DNA of 45,872 nucleotides from Streptomyces adustus (GCF_009377175.1 NZ_VJZD01000051.1:1-45872); one strand, 5' to 3'; shown: positions 25,325-33,424, counted from the first letter of the stretch. Translations and numbers: made by a program. Notes: generated by a model not told the origin, from the letters alone.

Positions 25325-26694
25325 GATGCCGCCCGCTCGTCGCGCACCTCGTCGGGGTGGGCCAGGCCGAGGTGGTCGCGCAGGGTCGGGCCCTCGTACT
25401 CGGTGCGGAAGACCCCCTGTTCCTGGAGGAGCGGGACCACCTTGTCGGCGAAGGGGTCGAGGCCGCCCGGAGTGAGGTGCGGCACGAGGATGAAGCCGTC
25501 ACTGGCGTCGGCCTGGACGAAGTCGTTGATGGTCTTCGCGACGGTGGCCGGTGAGCCGATGAAGGCCTGCCGGTTGCCGGTCTCGATGACCAGGTCGCGG
25601 ATGGACCACCGGTTGGCCGCGGCGAGTTCGCGCCACTCGCGAGCGGTGGCCAGCGGGTCGCGGTACATGCGTACCTGGGCGCGCCCCTGGGAGATGTGGT
25701 GGTCGCCGACGTCCGGATCGATGTCGGGCAGCGGTCCGTCCGGGTCGTACGAGGACAGGTCCCGGTTCCACACGAACTCCAGGTGCTTGATGGCCGTGGC
25801 GCCGCTGACCTGTCGGCGGCGCACCTCCTTGGCCAGGTCCTCGGCCTCGGCATCGGTGTCGCCCAGTACGAAGGTGGCGGCCGGGAGGATCAGCAACTGG
25901 TCGGTCCGGCGGCCGTACTTGGCCAGGCGGGACTTGACGTCGGTGTAGAACGCCCGACCCGCGTCGAGGGTGCTGTACCGGCTGAAGATGGCGTCGGCGC
26001 CGGCGGCGGCGAACTCCCGGCCCTCTTCGGAGTCGCCCGCCTGGAAGATCACCGGGCGGCCCTGCGGCGAGCGTGGCACGTTGAACTGGCCGTGGATGTC
26101 GAAGTGCCGGCCTCGGTGCTCGAAGGCGCCGGCCTTCGCGTCGCGCAGGAAGGTGCCGGTGGCCGGGTCGGCGACGATCTCGTCGCCGTGCCAGGAGTCG
26201 AACAGTTCGTTTGCCGTGGCCAGGAACTCCTTGGCCCGGGAGTAGCGCTCCTGCTGCGGCAGGAAGCCGCCGCGCCGGAAGTTCTCGCCGGTGAAGGCGT
26301 CCCAGGAGGTGACCACGTTCCAGGCGGCGCGGCCGCCGGAGAGATGGTCGAGGCTGGCGAACTGGCGGGCGACCTCGTAGGGCTCGTTGAAGGTGGAGTT
26401 GATGGTGCCGGTCAGTCCGAGGTGTTCGGTGACGGCGGCGAGCGCGGCGAGGACCGTGAAGGTGTCGGGACGGCCGACCACATCCAAGTCGTATATCTTC
26501 CCGCCCTGTTCGCGCAGCCTCAGTCCCTCCGCGAGGAACAGGAAGTCGAACTTTGCGCGCTCGGCGGTCCGCGCGAAGTGCGCGAAGGAGCTGAACTCGA
26601 TGTGGCTGCCGGCCTCGGGGTCGCTCCACACCGTGGTGTTGTTGACGCCGGGGAAGTGGGCGGCCAGATGGATCTGCTTCAGGGGCTTGCTCAT
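25321..26694 (-). CDS. NtaA/DmoA family FMN-dependent monooxygenase (CmoJ/YxeK-like)
   Basis: The 457-residue protein has the NtaA/SnaA/DszA/DmoA signatures: KQIHLAAHFPGVNNTTVWSD, FDFLFLAEGLRLREQGGKIY, LDHLSGGRAAWNVVTSWDAF, ENFRRGGFLPQQERY and PVIFQAGDSEEGREFAA. This group cleaves C-S or C-N bonds next to oxidised heteroatoms using reduced FMN from a partner reductase. B. subtilis YtnJ/CmoJ and YxeK, which act on N-acetyl-S-modified cysteines, are of this type and length. GGAGGGA precedes ATG 26694; an earlier ATG at 26736 lies in the previous stop region. It is the second LLM gene of operon A. Confidence 0.9.
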   Translation of the reverse strand: MSKPLKQIHLAAHFPGVNNTTVWSDPEAGSHIEFSSFAHFARTAERAKFDFLFLAEGLRLREQGGKIYDLDVVGRPDTFTVLAALAAVTEHLGLTGTINSTFNEPYEVARQFASLDHLSGGRAAWNVVTSWDAFTGENFRRGGFLPQQERYSRAKEFLATANELFDSWHGDEIVADPATGTFLRDAKAGAFEHRGRHFDIHGQFNVPRSPQGRPVIFQAGDSEEGREFAAAGADAIFSRYSTLDAGRAFYTDVKSRLAKYGRRTDQLLILPAATFVLGDTDAEAEDLAKEVRRRQVSGATAIKHLEFVWNRDLSSYDPDGPLPDIDPDVGDHHISQGRAQVRMYRDPLATAREWRELAAANRWSIRDLVIETGNRQAFIGSPATVAKTINDFVQADASDGFILVPHLTPGGLDPFADKVVPLLQEQGVFRTEYEGPTLRDHLGLAHPDEVRDERAAS

Positions 26695-26713
26695 GTCGTA
26701 CGGTCCCTCCGGC

Positions 26714-27928
26714 TCAGGCGTGCGCGGCATCGGCATAGCGGTTGGCGGGGCGGGCGAGCCCCAGCAGCCCGCGCAGGGTGTCGGCCTCGTAGGCGCGGCG
26801 GAAGGCGTCCCGGCGCTGGAGTTCGGGAACCAGGCCCCGGGTGATCGCCGGAAGGTCGTGGCCGGCGACGGCGGGCCGCAGCCGGAAGCCGCTCAGCCCG
26901 GCCGACTGCAATTCCTGAAGCAGGTCGGCGAGTTGAGAGGGTGTGCCGGTGAAGATGCGGGCGTCGCTGGTGTACGGGTGTCCCGCGAGGACGTCCAGGC
27001 GCTCCCGGCGGGCCGCGGCCTCGGCGGGGTCGTCGTCGAGGAAGACCACCAGGTCACCGAAGACGTGCAGGGTGTCGTCGGCGCGGTCGGCCGCCGTCTG
27101 CTCGGCACGGATCTCCGCGACGACGGCGCGGGCCTGGTCCGCGTCGTGCGGGGTGACGTAACCGATGTCGGCGGCCCGGGCCACCAGCCGGTAGGGGACG
27201 GTCGCGTGGGCCAGGGCGCTGACGATCGGCTGGCCCTGGGGCGGGCGGGGTGTGATCGAGGGTCCCTTGACGCTGAAGAATCGGCCGTCGAAGTCGATGT
27301 GGTGGAGTTTGTCCCGGTCGACGAAGCGGCCGGTGGCGACGTCCCGGATCTCCGCGTCGTCCTCCCAGCTGTCCCACAGTCTGCGTACGACCTCGACGTG
27401 GTCGGCCGCCTCGTCGAAGATGTCGGTCACCACGTCCTGCACGGCGGGTGTGTCGTAGTCCTCGATCCGGAACGGAGGGAAGGTACGGCGTCCGAAGTGT
27501 GCGGCCTCGTTGCGGCGCGCCGTGACCTGGACGCGCAGACCGGCGCGGCCGCTGCTCACATAGTCGAGGGTGGCGATCGCCTTGGAGATGTGGAACGGCT
27601 CCGTGTGGGTGGCCACCACAGTCGGTACCACACCGATGTGGCGGGTCAGCGGGGCGACCCGCGCGGCGATGAGGACGGCGTCCAGGCGTCCGCGGACCTG
27701 GTCGGTGCGGTCGTCGGGTTCGGTGGCGGACGAGGACTGGAGGCCGAGCGAGTCCTCGATGGTCACGAAGTCGAGCAGTCCGCGCTCGGCCTCGGTGACG
27801 AGGTCGGTCCAGTAGGCGGCGGTGAGCAGTTCGTGGGGCCGGGCGACGGGCTCGCGCCAGGCGGCCGGGTGCCAGCCGGCGCCGTCGAGGGCGACGGCGA
27901 GGTGCAGCGGGGAGGGTGACGAGGACAC
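26714..27928 (-). CDS. LLM class FMN-dependent monooxygenase (NtaA-like)
   Basis: The 404-residue protein contains LAVALDGAGWHPAAWREPVA, FVTIEDSLGLQ, ATLDYVSSGRAGLRVQVTAR and a long FFSVKGPSITPRPPQGQPIV segment. This is the NtaA-type LLM core with sequence divergence from its neighbour. The GTG start at 27928 has GGAAGG ten bases upstream. It is the first enzyme gene after leader peptide 2 and the GNAT gene. Gaps to the next LLM genes are 19 bases or overlaps, so all four are one transcription unit. Substrate unknown; organosulfur C-S cleavage is inferred. Confidence 0.87.
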   Translation of the reverse strand: MSSSPSPLHLAVALDGAGWHPAAWREPVARPHELLTAAYWTDLVTEAERGLLDFVTIEDSLGLQSSSATEPDDRTDQVRGRLDAVLIAARVAPLTRHIGVVPTVVATHTEPFHISKAIATLDYVSSGRAGLRVQVTARRNEAAHFGRRTFPPFRIEDYDTPAVQDVVTDIFDEAADHVEVVRRLWDSWEDDAEIRDVATGRFVDRDKLHHIDFDGRFFSVKGPSITPRPPQGQPIVSALAHATVPYRLVARAADIGYVTPHDADQARAVVAEIRAEQTAADRADDTLHVFGDLVVFLDDDPAEAAARRERLDVLAGHPYTSDARIFTGTPSQLADLLQELQSAGLSGFRLRPAVAGHDLPAITRGLVPELQRRDAFRRAYEADTLRGLLGLARPANRYADAAHA

Positions 27929-27963
27929 GGGATCGGTGCCTTCCTGATCAGCTGTACGAGGGA

Positions 27964-27989
27964 GCCGGCCCCGTGCGTGAGGGGGCGGC
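27964..27989 (-). promoter_or_regulatory. Hairpin between leader peptide 2 and the LLM genes
   Basis: On the minus strand GCCGCCCC can pair with GGGGCCGGC, leaving one bulged C and a nine-base loop. It lies 18 bases past the leader stop and 36 before the GTG of the first LLM gene. Position fits an attenuator, but the stem is GC-driven and could be chance. Confidence 0.35.
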
Positions 27990-28006
27990 CGCGAGGACAA
28001 CGGGTG

Positions 28007-28096
28007 TCAGGAACGACAGAGCGCGCCGGCCGTGCGCAGCAGGTCGATGTGCGGCCGGGAGTAAAGGTGCAGGCGGCGGGGCCGGGCGGGGTTCAT
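28007..28096 (-). CDS. Cysteine leader peptide 2 (upstream of the LLM genes)
   Basis: This 29-codon frame begins MNPARPRRLHLY and ends SRPHIDLLRTAGALCRS. The SRxHxDLxRxxxAxC ending is the signature of actinomycete sulfur-gene leader peptides, whose terminal Cys codon(s) let translation sense cysteine supply. Its ATG overlaps the stop of the GNAT gene as ATGA, with GGAAGAG just upstream, so ribosomes leaving the GNAT gene can translate it. This places a second cysteine checkpoint inside operon A, 78 bases before the first LLM gene. Only one Cys codon is present, fewer than in the other two leaders. Confidence 0.8.
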   Translation of the reverse strand: MNPARPRRLHLYSRPHIDLLRTAGALCRS

Positions 28097-28848
28097 GCTT
28101 TCTCTTCCGGCCGGCCGCCCGGCGTGCGGACCAGCGTGAACTGGGTGCGGCGGCGCAGGGTGAACCCGATGGACTCGTAGAGCCGGATGGCGCGGGTGTT
28201 GCTCGCCGCGGCGTGCAGGAAGGGGGTGTCGCCGCGTTCCCTGATCCCCGCCGCGACCGCGCGGACCAGCCGGGTGGCCAGGCCCCGGCCGCGGTGGTCC
28301 GGGTGGGTGCAGACGGCGCTGATCTCGGTCCAGCCCGGCGGACGTAGGCGTTCGCCGGCCAGGGCGATCAGCCGCCCGCGGTCCCGGATGCCGAGGTAGG
28401 TGCCCAGCTCGACGGTACGGGGCAGGAAGGGGCCCGGCTGGGTGAGGGTGATCAGGTCGAGGATCTCCGGCACGTCGGCGGGCCCGAGTCGTACCGCTTC
28501 GGGTGCGGGTTCGGCGAAGAGGGCGGTGTCCACCAGTTGGACGCCCGCACCGCTTTCCTCGATCTCCCATCCGGCGGGCACGCTCGGGGCCGCGGTGACC
28601 GCGGTGACGGTGCCGGGGCCCACCAGCGCGGCCAGATCGTCCCAGGCCCGGGGATCGGCGGGGTCTTCCAGGGCGGTGAACGGGGAGACGTCCGTGGGGT
28701 AGCGGGCGGCCCGGCCGACCCGCTCGGCGAGGTGGGCGTGCGGACCGGTGAGCGCGGCCCAGGCGGCGTTGTCCAGGATGTGCGGTTGCGTCGGGCTCGG
28801 GCTCGGGGACGAGGACGAGGACGGGGCGCGATGGACGCTGGTGGACAT
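28093..28848 (-). CDS. GNAT family N-acetyltransferase (SnaA/SnaB-type role proposed)
   Basis: The 251-residue protein has a Ser/Pro-rich N-terminus, then a FR47-like GNAT domain in its second half. Motif A is HPDHRGRGLATRL (around residues 182-193), the acetyl-CoA pyrophosphate loop, and ASNTRAIRLYESIGF is motif B. AGGGAGA lies 12 bases before ATG 28848. In B. subtilis ytm and yxe operons a GNAT enzyme acetylates the amino group of S-modified cysteines before monooxygenase attack. Here it sits between an amino-acid ABC transporter and four monooxygenases, which suggests the same job. That is inference from gene order. Confidence 0.85.
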   Translation of the reverse strand: MSTSVHRAPSSSSSPSPSPTQPHILDNAAWAALTGPHAHLAERVGRAARYPTDVSPFTALEDPADPRAWDDLAALVGPGTVTAVTAAPSVPAGWEIEESGAGVQLVDTALFAEPAPEAVRLGPADVPEILDLITLTQPGPFLPRTVELGTYLGIRDRGRLIALAGERLRPPGWTEISAVCTHPDHRGRGLATRLVRAVAAGIRERGDTPFLHAAASNTRAIRLYESIGFTLRRRTQFTLVRTPGGRPEEKA

Positions 28849-28952
28849 GGCGGTGCGAAGTCTCCCTTGTCTGGACTGCTGCGGGGCGCGGCCGGAGCCG
28901 GGCCGGGTCACGGCGCGGCCCGACGGGCCACCTGTGGCGAAGAGTTGTCTGT

Positions 28953-29087
28953 CGGCGGACGGCAAGCGGCGGACGACGGGCGGCGGATGGCAAGCGGCGG
29001 TCGGCGGTCGGCGGTCGGCGGTCGGCGGTCGGCGGTCGGCGGTCGGCGGTCGGCGGTCGGCGGATGGCAAGCGGCGGTCGGCGGTCA
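28953..29087. repeat. 7-bp tandem repeat (TCGGCGG)n with flanking 20-bp repeats
   Basis: Nine perfect TCGGCGG units run from 29001 to 29063. A 20-base unit CGGCGGATGGCAAGCGGCGG is repeated on both sides (28981-29000 and 29058-29077), with a one-mismatch copy at 28953-28972. The array fills most of the gap between the ABC ATPase and GNAT genes. The ATPase stop codon (29085-29087) is in a degenerate last unit. The copy number probably varies between strains and changes operon spacing. Confidence 0.85.
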
Positions 29088-29882
29088 GAGGACTCTGCTG
29101 AGGAAGTCCCTGGTCCGCTCGTGCTTCGGATGGTCGAGGACCTCGGACGGCGGGCCCTGCTCGACGATCCGGCCGCCGTCGATGAACACGACCCGGTCGG
29201 CGACCTCGCGGGCGAAGCCGATCTCGTGCGTGACGATGACGAGGGTCGTGCCGCTGGTCGCCAAGTCCTTGATGACGGCGAGGACTTCGCCGACGAGCTC
29301 GGGGTCGAGGGCAGAGGTGGGTTCGTCGAAGAGGATCACGCCGGGCCGCAGGGCCAGGGCGCGCGCGATGGCCACCCGCTGCTGCTGGCCGCCGGACAGC
29401 TGCCGTGGATACGCGCCGGTCCGGTCGGCCAGGCCCACCCGGCCGAGCAGTTCCCGGGCCAGTTCCTGAGCCTCGGGCTTGGTCAGCTTCCCGGTCGCGA
29501 CCGGGGCGGCTGCCACGTTATCCAGCACGGTGAGGTGCGGGAAGAGGTTGAAGTTCTGGAAGACGAAGCCGATCCGGCTGCGCTGCGCCAGGATCGCCCG
29601 CTCGCTCAGCTCCTTCAGCCGCTCGCCCTGGCGCTTCACACCGATCAGCTCGCCGTTGACGCTGACGTAGCCGACCTCGGGCTTCTCCAGGTGGTTGATG
29701 ACCCGCAGCAGCGTGGACTTGCCGGAGCCGGACGGGCCGAGGACGACGGTGACCTCGCCGGGCCGTACGGTCAGGTCGATGCCGTCCAGCACCCGGTGGG
29801 CGCCGTACCACTTGTGCACGTCGTGCACCTCGACGGCGGCGGGCGCCGCGGCCGTCGGGATCTCGGCGGTCCGGGTGCTCAT
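29085..29882 (-). CDS. Amino acid ABC transporter ATP-binding protein
   Basis: The 265-residue ATPase has Walker [10 protein letters not shown] (49-57), Q-loop [11 protein letters not shown], signature LSGGQQQR (162-169) and Walker [10 protein letters not shown] (182-190). The length and the [16 protein letters not shown] segment place it in the polar amino acid (GlnQ/TcyN) group. The ATG overlaps the permease stop as ATGA. It energises uptake with the permease; in this operon the cargo is likely a sulfur-containing amino acid or derivative, by analogy with cystine-type TcyBC/TcyN systems. Confidence 0.93.
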   Translation of the reverse strand: MSTRTAEIPTAAAPAAVEVHDVHKWYGAHRVLDGIDLTVRPGEVTVVLGPSGSGKSTLLRVINHLEKPEVGYVSVNGELIGVKRQGERLKELSERAILAQRSRIGFVFQNFNLFPHLTVLDNVAAAPVATGKLTKPEAQELARELLGRVGLADRTGAYPRQLSGGQQQRVAIARALALRPGVILFDEPTSALDPELVGEVLAVIKDLATSGTTLVIVTHEIGFAREVADRVVFIDGGRIVEQGPPSEVLDHPKHERTRDFLSRVL

Positions 29883-30883
29883 ACGACGGCCTCCCTGCGT
29901 GCACGCGCCCGCAACTCACCGAGTCCGGCGCGGAGTTTCTGCAACGGCGTCGGCGGCAGGGTGCGGGTGGCGCCCCGGGCGAAGTACCGCTCGACATAGA
30001 ACTGGACGACGGACACTGCGCTGGTGAGGATCAGGTACCAGACGGTGGCTACCAGCAGCAGCGGCACGATGTCGCCGGGGTAGGTGCTGCCCATCATCTG
30101 CACCGTGCCGAACACGTCGAGCAGCGACACGTAGAACACCAGCGAGGTGGCCTTGATCAGGCCGATCAGCTGGTTGACGTAGTTCGGGGTGATGGACCTC
30201 AGGGCCTGCGGGAAGACGATCCTGGTGAACTGGTAGCCCTTGGGCAGACCGAGCGCGGCGGCCGCCTCGTGCTGCCCCTGGTCGACGGAGAGGATGCCGC
30301 CGCGCACCACCTCGGAGGCGTACGCCGCCTCGTTGAGGCTGAGTCCGACGACCGCGACGGCCATGTCGGTGGCGAGCTTCGACTCGTCGAAGGTGAAGAA
30401 GGCGGGCCCGAAGGGCACCCCGAGGCTCAAAGTCTTGTACAGGGCACTGAAGTTGTAGAGGAAGACCAGCAGGACGACCAGCGGCACGGACCGGAACAGC
30501 CAGGTGTAGAACCAGGTCACGGCGCGCAGCACCGGGTTCGCGGAGAGCCGGCCGAGCGCGATCAGGATCCCGCCGAGCAGCCCCAACACCGCACTGAACG
30601 CGGTCACTTCGAGGGTGATGGCGAGCCCGTCGAGGATGGTGGGGCGCAGGAACCAGTAGCGGAAGCGGTCCCACTGGTAGAACGGGTTGGTCACCAGCCC
30701 GTGGGTGATCTGGGCGACCACTACGAGCACGACGGCTGTGGTGATCCAGCGGCCGGGACGCCGGAGCGGCAGGACCCGCTGCGCCGCGAGGGGCTTCGGT
30801 TCGGCAGGGACGACGGGGCGAGGGATCGCCTCGGCGGGCGGTGCTGATCCGGAGGACACAGCGATACCCGGAGATTCACTCAT
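29879..30883 (-). CDS. Amino acid ABC transporter permease
   Basis: The 334-residue membrane protein has a Pro/Ala-rich cytosolic N-terminus and then about five hydrophobic segments ([39 protein letters not shown], and others). The EAA loop is [20 protein letters not shown], as in HisM/GlnP-type permeases. TGGAGC precedes the ATG. It is the first structural gene after leader peptide 1. No periplasmic-binding-protein gene lies beside it, which is unusual, so the binding protein must be elsewhere or lost. Confidence 0.92.
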   Translation of the reverse strand: MSESPGIAVSSGSAPPAEAIPRPVVPAEPKPLAAQRVLPLRRPGRWITTAVVLVVVAQITHGLVTNPFYQWDRFRYWFLRPTILDGLAITLEVTAFSAVLGLLGGILIALGRLSANPVLRAVTWFYTWLFRSVPLVVLLVFLYNFSALYKTLSLGVPFGPAFFTFDESKLATDMAVAVVGLSLNEAAYASEVVRGGILSVDQGQHEAAAALGLPKGYQFTRIVFPQALRSITPNYVNQLIGLIKATSLVFYVSLLDVFGTVQMMGSTYPGDIVPLLLVATVWYLILTSAVSVVQFYVERYFARGATRTLPPTPLQKLRAGLGELRARARREAVV

Positions 30884-31007
30884 GGTGGGCTCCAGCGGAT
30901 TCGGACACCCCGGACCGCGCGATGCGGCACCTTCCGCGCCGAGCGGGAACGGCTCGGTACGCGGCGACGCACGGATTCACGCGGGAAGGGGGCTGGGCGG
31001 GGAGAGG

Positions 31008-31029
31008 GACCACCGTGACAGCGGTGGTC
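31008..31029 (-). promoter_or_regulatory. Candidate attenuator hairpin after leader peptide 1
   Basis: On the minus strand GACCACCG and CGGTGGTC form a perfect 8-bp stem with a six-base loop. The hairpin begins 29 bases past the leader stop and is followed by a pyrimidine-rich stretch, with the permease start about 125 bases further on. Location and stem are what cysteine-dependent attenuation would need. Confidence 0.45.
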
Positions 31030-31058
31030 GTCGGTGACTCAGAAAGCCGTCAGCCTCG

Positions 31059-31196
31059 TCAGAGGGCGCAACAAGCGGCCGTACACAGCGCGCTGTTGAC
31101 GCGCAGCAGGTCGACGGAGCGGTCCGTGCACAGCAGGACGCGGCCGGAACGCCGCCATGCGGCCGTCCCTTCAGCTGCGCACATCGCTGTCACCAT
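31059..31196 (-). CDS. Cysteine leader peptide 1 (upstream of the ABC transporter)
   Basis: From ATG 31196, preceded by GGAG at good spacing, the frame encodes 45 residues. The end contains TDRSVDLLRVNSALCTAACC, then AL-stop. The DRSVDLLRVNSALC part is the conserved leader-peptide signature of streptomycete sulfur operons, and three Cys codons cluster at the end with two more earlier. Slow decoding of these codons when charged Cys-tRNA is scarce can alter the downstream RNA fold and let transcription proceed. The permease gene starts 175 bases after the stop, with a hairpin between. Confidence 0.85.
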   Translation of the reverse strand: MVTAMCAAEGTAAWRRSGRVLLCTDRSVDLLRVNSALCTAACCAL

Positions 31197-31233
31197 CACT
31201 TCTCCGGCTCTGGGGCATCTCGCTCTGCGCCGC

Positions 31234-31263
31234 AAGTTAGACATGCCCCGAAAAGAATGTCAA
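31234..31263 (-). promoter_or_regulatory. Sigma-70-like promoter of operon A
   Basis: On the minus strand TTGACA (31258-31263) is followed after 18 bases by TAACTT (31234-31239), 38 bases before the leader ATG. A perfect -35 and a good -10 are rare in this GC-rich window. Confidence 0.65.
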
Positions 31264-31333
31264 TGCGACTGACCACCAGGTGAGACCGTGTCCCCTTCGG
31301 CAAGGTGAGCGGGGAACGGCCGGGCAGTCCCCG

Positions 31334-31953
31334 TCAGTTGTCGGCGTCGACCGGCCGGCGGCCGGTCGGGCCGTGGTCGAGGCCCTGGAAGGTACGCCGG
31401 TACGCGGCGGGTGAGACGCCGATCGCGGCGGACAGGTGCTGACGCAGCGAGGAGGCGCTGCCGAACCCGGCCCGCTCGGCCACCCGGTCCACCGGAAGGT
31501 CGCTGAACTCCAGCAGTCTGCGTGCGAGTTCGAGCCGCTGGGCGGTGAGCCACTGGCCGGGGGTCTGGCCGGTCTCGGCGAGGAAACGGCGGCTGAAGGT
31601 GCGCACACTCATACCGGCCTGGGCGGCCATCCGGCCCGGCTGGATGGGCTCGTGGAGCCGCCGGAGGCCCATTCGCGGGCTCCGGCGGTGTTGCTGCCGG
31701 ACGCCTCGGGGACGGGCCGGGCGATGTACTGGGCCTGTCCGCCGTCCCGCCAGGGCGGAACCACGCACAGGCGGGCGACCTGGTTGGCGATCTCGCTGCC
31801 GTGGTCGCGGCGGATCAGGTGCAGGCAGAGGTCCATCCCGGCGGCGGCGCCGGCCGAGGTGAGGATGTCGTCGTCGTCCACGTGGAGCACGTCGGGATCG
31901 AGCGGGGTCCTCGGGTAGAGCTCGCGGAAACGCGCGGCGTGGAACCAGTGCGG
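31334..31953 (-). pseudogene. GlxA/AraC-type regulator, 5'-truncated and frameshifted
   Basis: The 3' part is a full AraC helix-turn-helix (QAGMSVRTFSRRFLAETGQT, then PVDRVAERAGFGSASSLRQH). The DJ-1/PfpI-like half before it reads in another frame (WFHAARFRELYPRTPLDPDV, then HVDDDDILTSAGAAAGMDLC, LHLIRRDHGSEIANQVARLC). A single missing C near 31663 (after REWA) explains the shift. The first ~120 residues of the regulator are gone; the sequence changes at about 31953 into a plus-strand oxidoreductase fragment. Dead gene. It separates sulfur operons A and B. Confidence 0.75.
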
Positions 31954-32285
31954 AGCGCTCGCTGTCGGTACTGCGCGACGGCGGCACGCTGGTCACCCTC
32001 CCGGCCCGCGAGACCGAGGCACTGGCCTCGGCCACGGCCGCGCGTTCCGTCCGCTCGGGCTTCATGCTGGTCGAGCCCGACCGGCGGGCCCTGTCGGCCA
32101 TCACGGAGCTGGTCGAGACCGGCAGGCTGAAGGTCCACGTCGACGCCGTGTTCCCGCTGGCAGACGCCTTCAGCGCCCACGCGCTCGGCGAAACCGGGAG
32201 GGTCACGGGAAAGCTGGTGCTCACGGTCGACCGACCGGACGTCCTGCCCGCGCCCTCTCACGCGAACGGCACCAGCGCCTCCTGA
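31954..32285 (+). pseudogene. Zinc-binding dehydrogenase/quinone oxidoreductase, 3' end only
   Basis: The plus-strand frame reads SLSVLRDGGTLVTLPARETE, then SGFMLVEPDRRALSAITELV and FSAHALGETGRVTGKLVLTV, followed by a short tail and stop. This is the C-terminal third of NADP-dependent MDR-type oxidoreductases; the catalytic domain and most of the Rossmann half are missing. It abuts the truncated GlxA regulator head to head. GlxA-type regulators are often divergent from such oxidoreductases, so one deletion probably removed both 5' halves. Its end overlaps the SsuD gene end by 28 bases. Confidence 0.75.
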
Positions 32286-33397
32286 ACAGCCGGTGCCGCG
32301 GCCGGATGGCGCCACAGCCCCTCCCCCGCCAGCCGGGGCAGCACCCCTTCCCCGAAGCAGTACGCCTCCTCCAGATGCGGGTACCCGGACAGCACGAACT
32401 CCTCGATGCCCAGCGCCGCATACTCCTTGATGCGGTCGGCGACCTCCTCGTGCGAGCCGACCAGGGCGGTACCCGCGCCGCCGCGCACGAGCCCGATCCC
32501 GGCCCACAGGTTGGGGTGGATCTCCAGCGCGTCCCGTCGGCCCGCGTGCAGGGCCAGCATGCGCCGCTGCCCCTCGGACTCGCTGCGCGCGAGCCCCTCC
32601 TGCACGGAGCGCACCGTGTGCGGATCGAATCCGTCGAGCAGGCGTCGCGCCTCGGCCCACGCCTCCTGGGAGGTGTCGCGGGTGATGACATGCAGCCGGA
32701 TCCCGAACCGCAGGGTCCTCCCGGCCTTCGCCGCCAGGCCCCGGATCCACGCGATCTTCCGCGCGACCTGGGCAGGCGGCTCGCCCCAGGTGAGATACGC
32801 GTCGACGTGCCGGGCCGCGACCTCGCCCGCGACCGGCGATGATCCCCCGAAGTACACCTCGGGAACGGGATCCGGCACCCGCGCCAGCCGCGCGCCCTCG
32901 ACCTGGATGTGCTCACCTCGCAGGTCGACCGTCTCACCCGCCCACAACGCCTTTACGACCTGGAGGAATTCACCGGTACGGCGATAGCGGGCGTCCTTGT
33001 CGAGGAAGTCCCCGTAGGCCCGCTGCTCGTGGCTCTCGCCGCCGGTCACCACGTTCAGCAGCAGCCGTCCGCCGGACTGCCGCTGGAACGTGGACGCCAT
33101 CTGCGCGGCAAGGGTGGGTGAGACGAAGCCGGGCCGGAAAGCCACCAGGAACTTCAGTCGCTCGGTGTTCTGGCTGACCATCGCGGTGGTCAGCCAGGCG
33201 TCCTCGCACCAGGCGCCGGTGGGGGTGAGCGCCCCCACGAAGCCGAGGTCCTCGGCCGCCCTGGCGATCTGGCTCAGATAGGCGACCGTGGGCGGCCGGT
33301 CCCGGCCCGAGGCGGTGGCAGGGGTGCCGTGGCCGCCGCCGACGACGTGACGGCTGTCGCCGTTGGTGGGCAGGAACCAGTGGAAGGTGAGGGACAC
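32258..33397 (-). CDS. ssuD: FMNH2-dependent alkanesulfonate monooxygenase, SsuD/MsuD type
   Basis: The 379-residue enzyme begins LTFHWFLPTNGDSRHVVGGG, the SsuD family start, and has LKFLVAFRPGFVSPTLAAQM, LLNVVTGGESHEQRAYGDFL and a C-terminal FVLSGYPHLEEAYCFGEGVL. SsuD and MsuD convert alkane- or methanesulfonates to aldehyde and sulfite with reduced FMN. The GTG start has GGAG nine bases upstream. It is the last gene of operon B, after SfnG, an FMN reductase and SfnB. In the dimethyl sulfone route it would release sulfite from the C1 sulfonate stage. Confidence 0.92.
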   Translation of the reverse strand: MSLTFHWFLPTNGDSRHVVGGGHGTPATASGRDRPPTVAYLSQIARAAEDLGFVGALTPTGAWCEDAWLTTAMVSQNTERLKFLVAFRPGFVSPTLAAQMASTFQRQSGGRLLLNVVTGGESHEQRAYGDFLDKDARYRRTGEFLQVVKALWAGETVDLRGEHIQVEGARLARVPDPVPEVYFGGSSPVAGEVAARHVDAYLTWGEPPAQVARKIAWIRGLAAKAGRTLRFGIRLHVITRDTSQEAWAEARRLLDGFDPHTVRSVQEGLARSESEGQRRMLALHAGRRDALEIHPNLWAGIGLVRGGAGTALVGSHEEVADRIKEYAALGIEEFVLSGYPHLEEAYCFGEGVLPRLAGEGLWRHPAAAPAVQEALVPFA

Positions 33398-33424
33398 GAG
33401 AGGTACTCCGATCGCGAGGGCCCG

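Noticed and set aside
28953..29087. Possible CRISPR-like array
   Set aside because: The repeats are contiguous 7-mers without unique spacers, and no cas genes are present.
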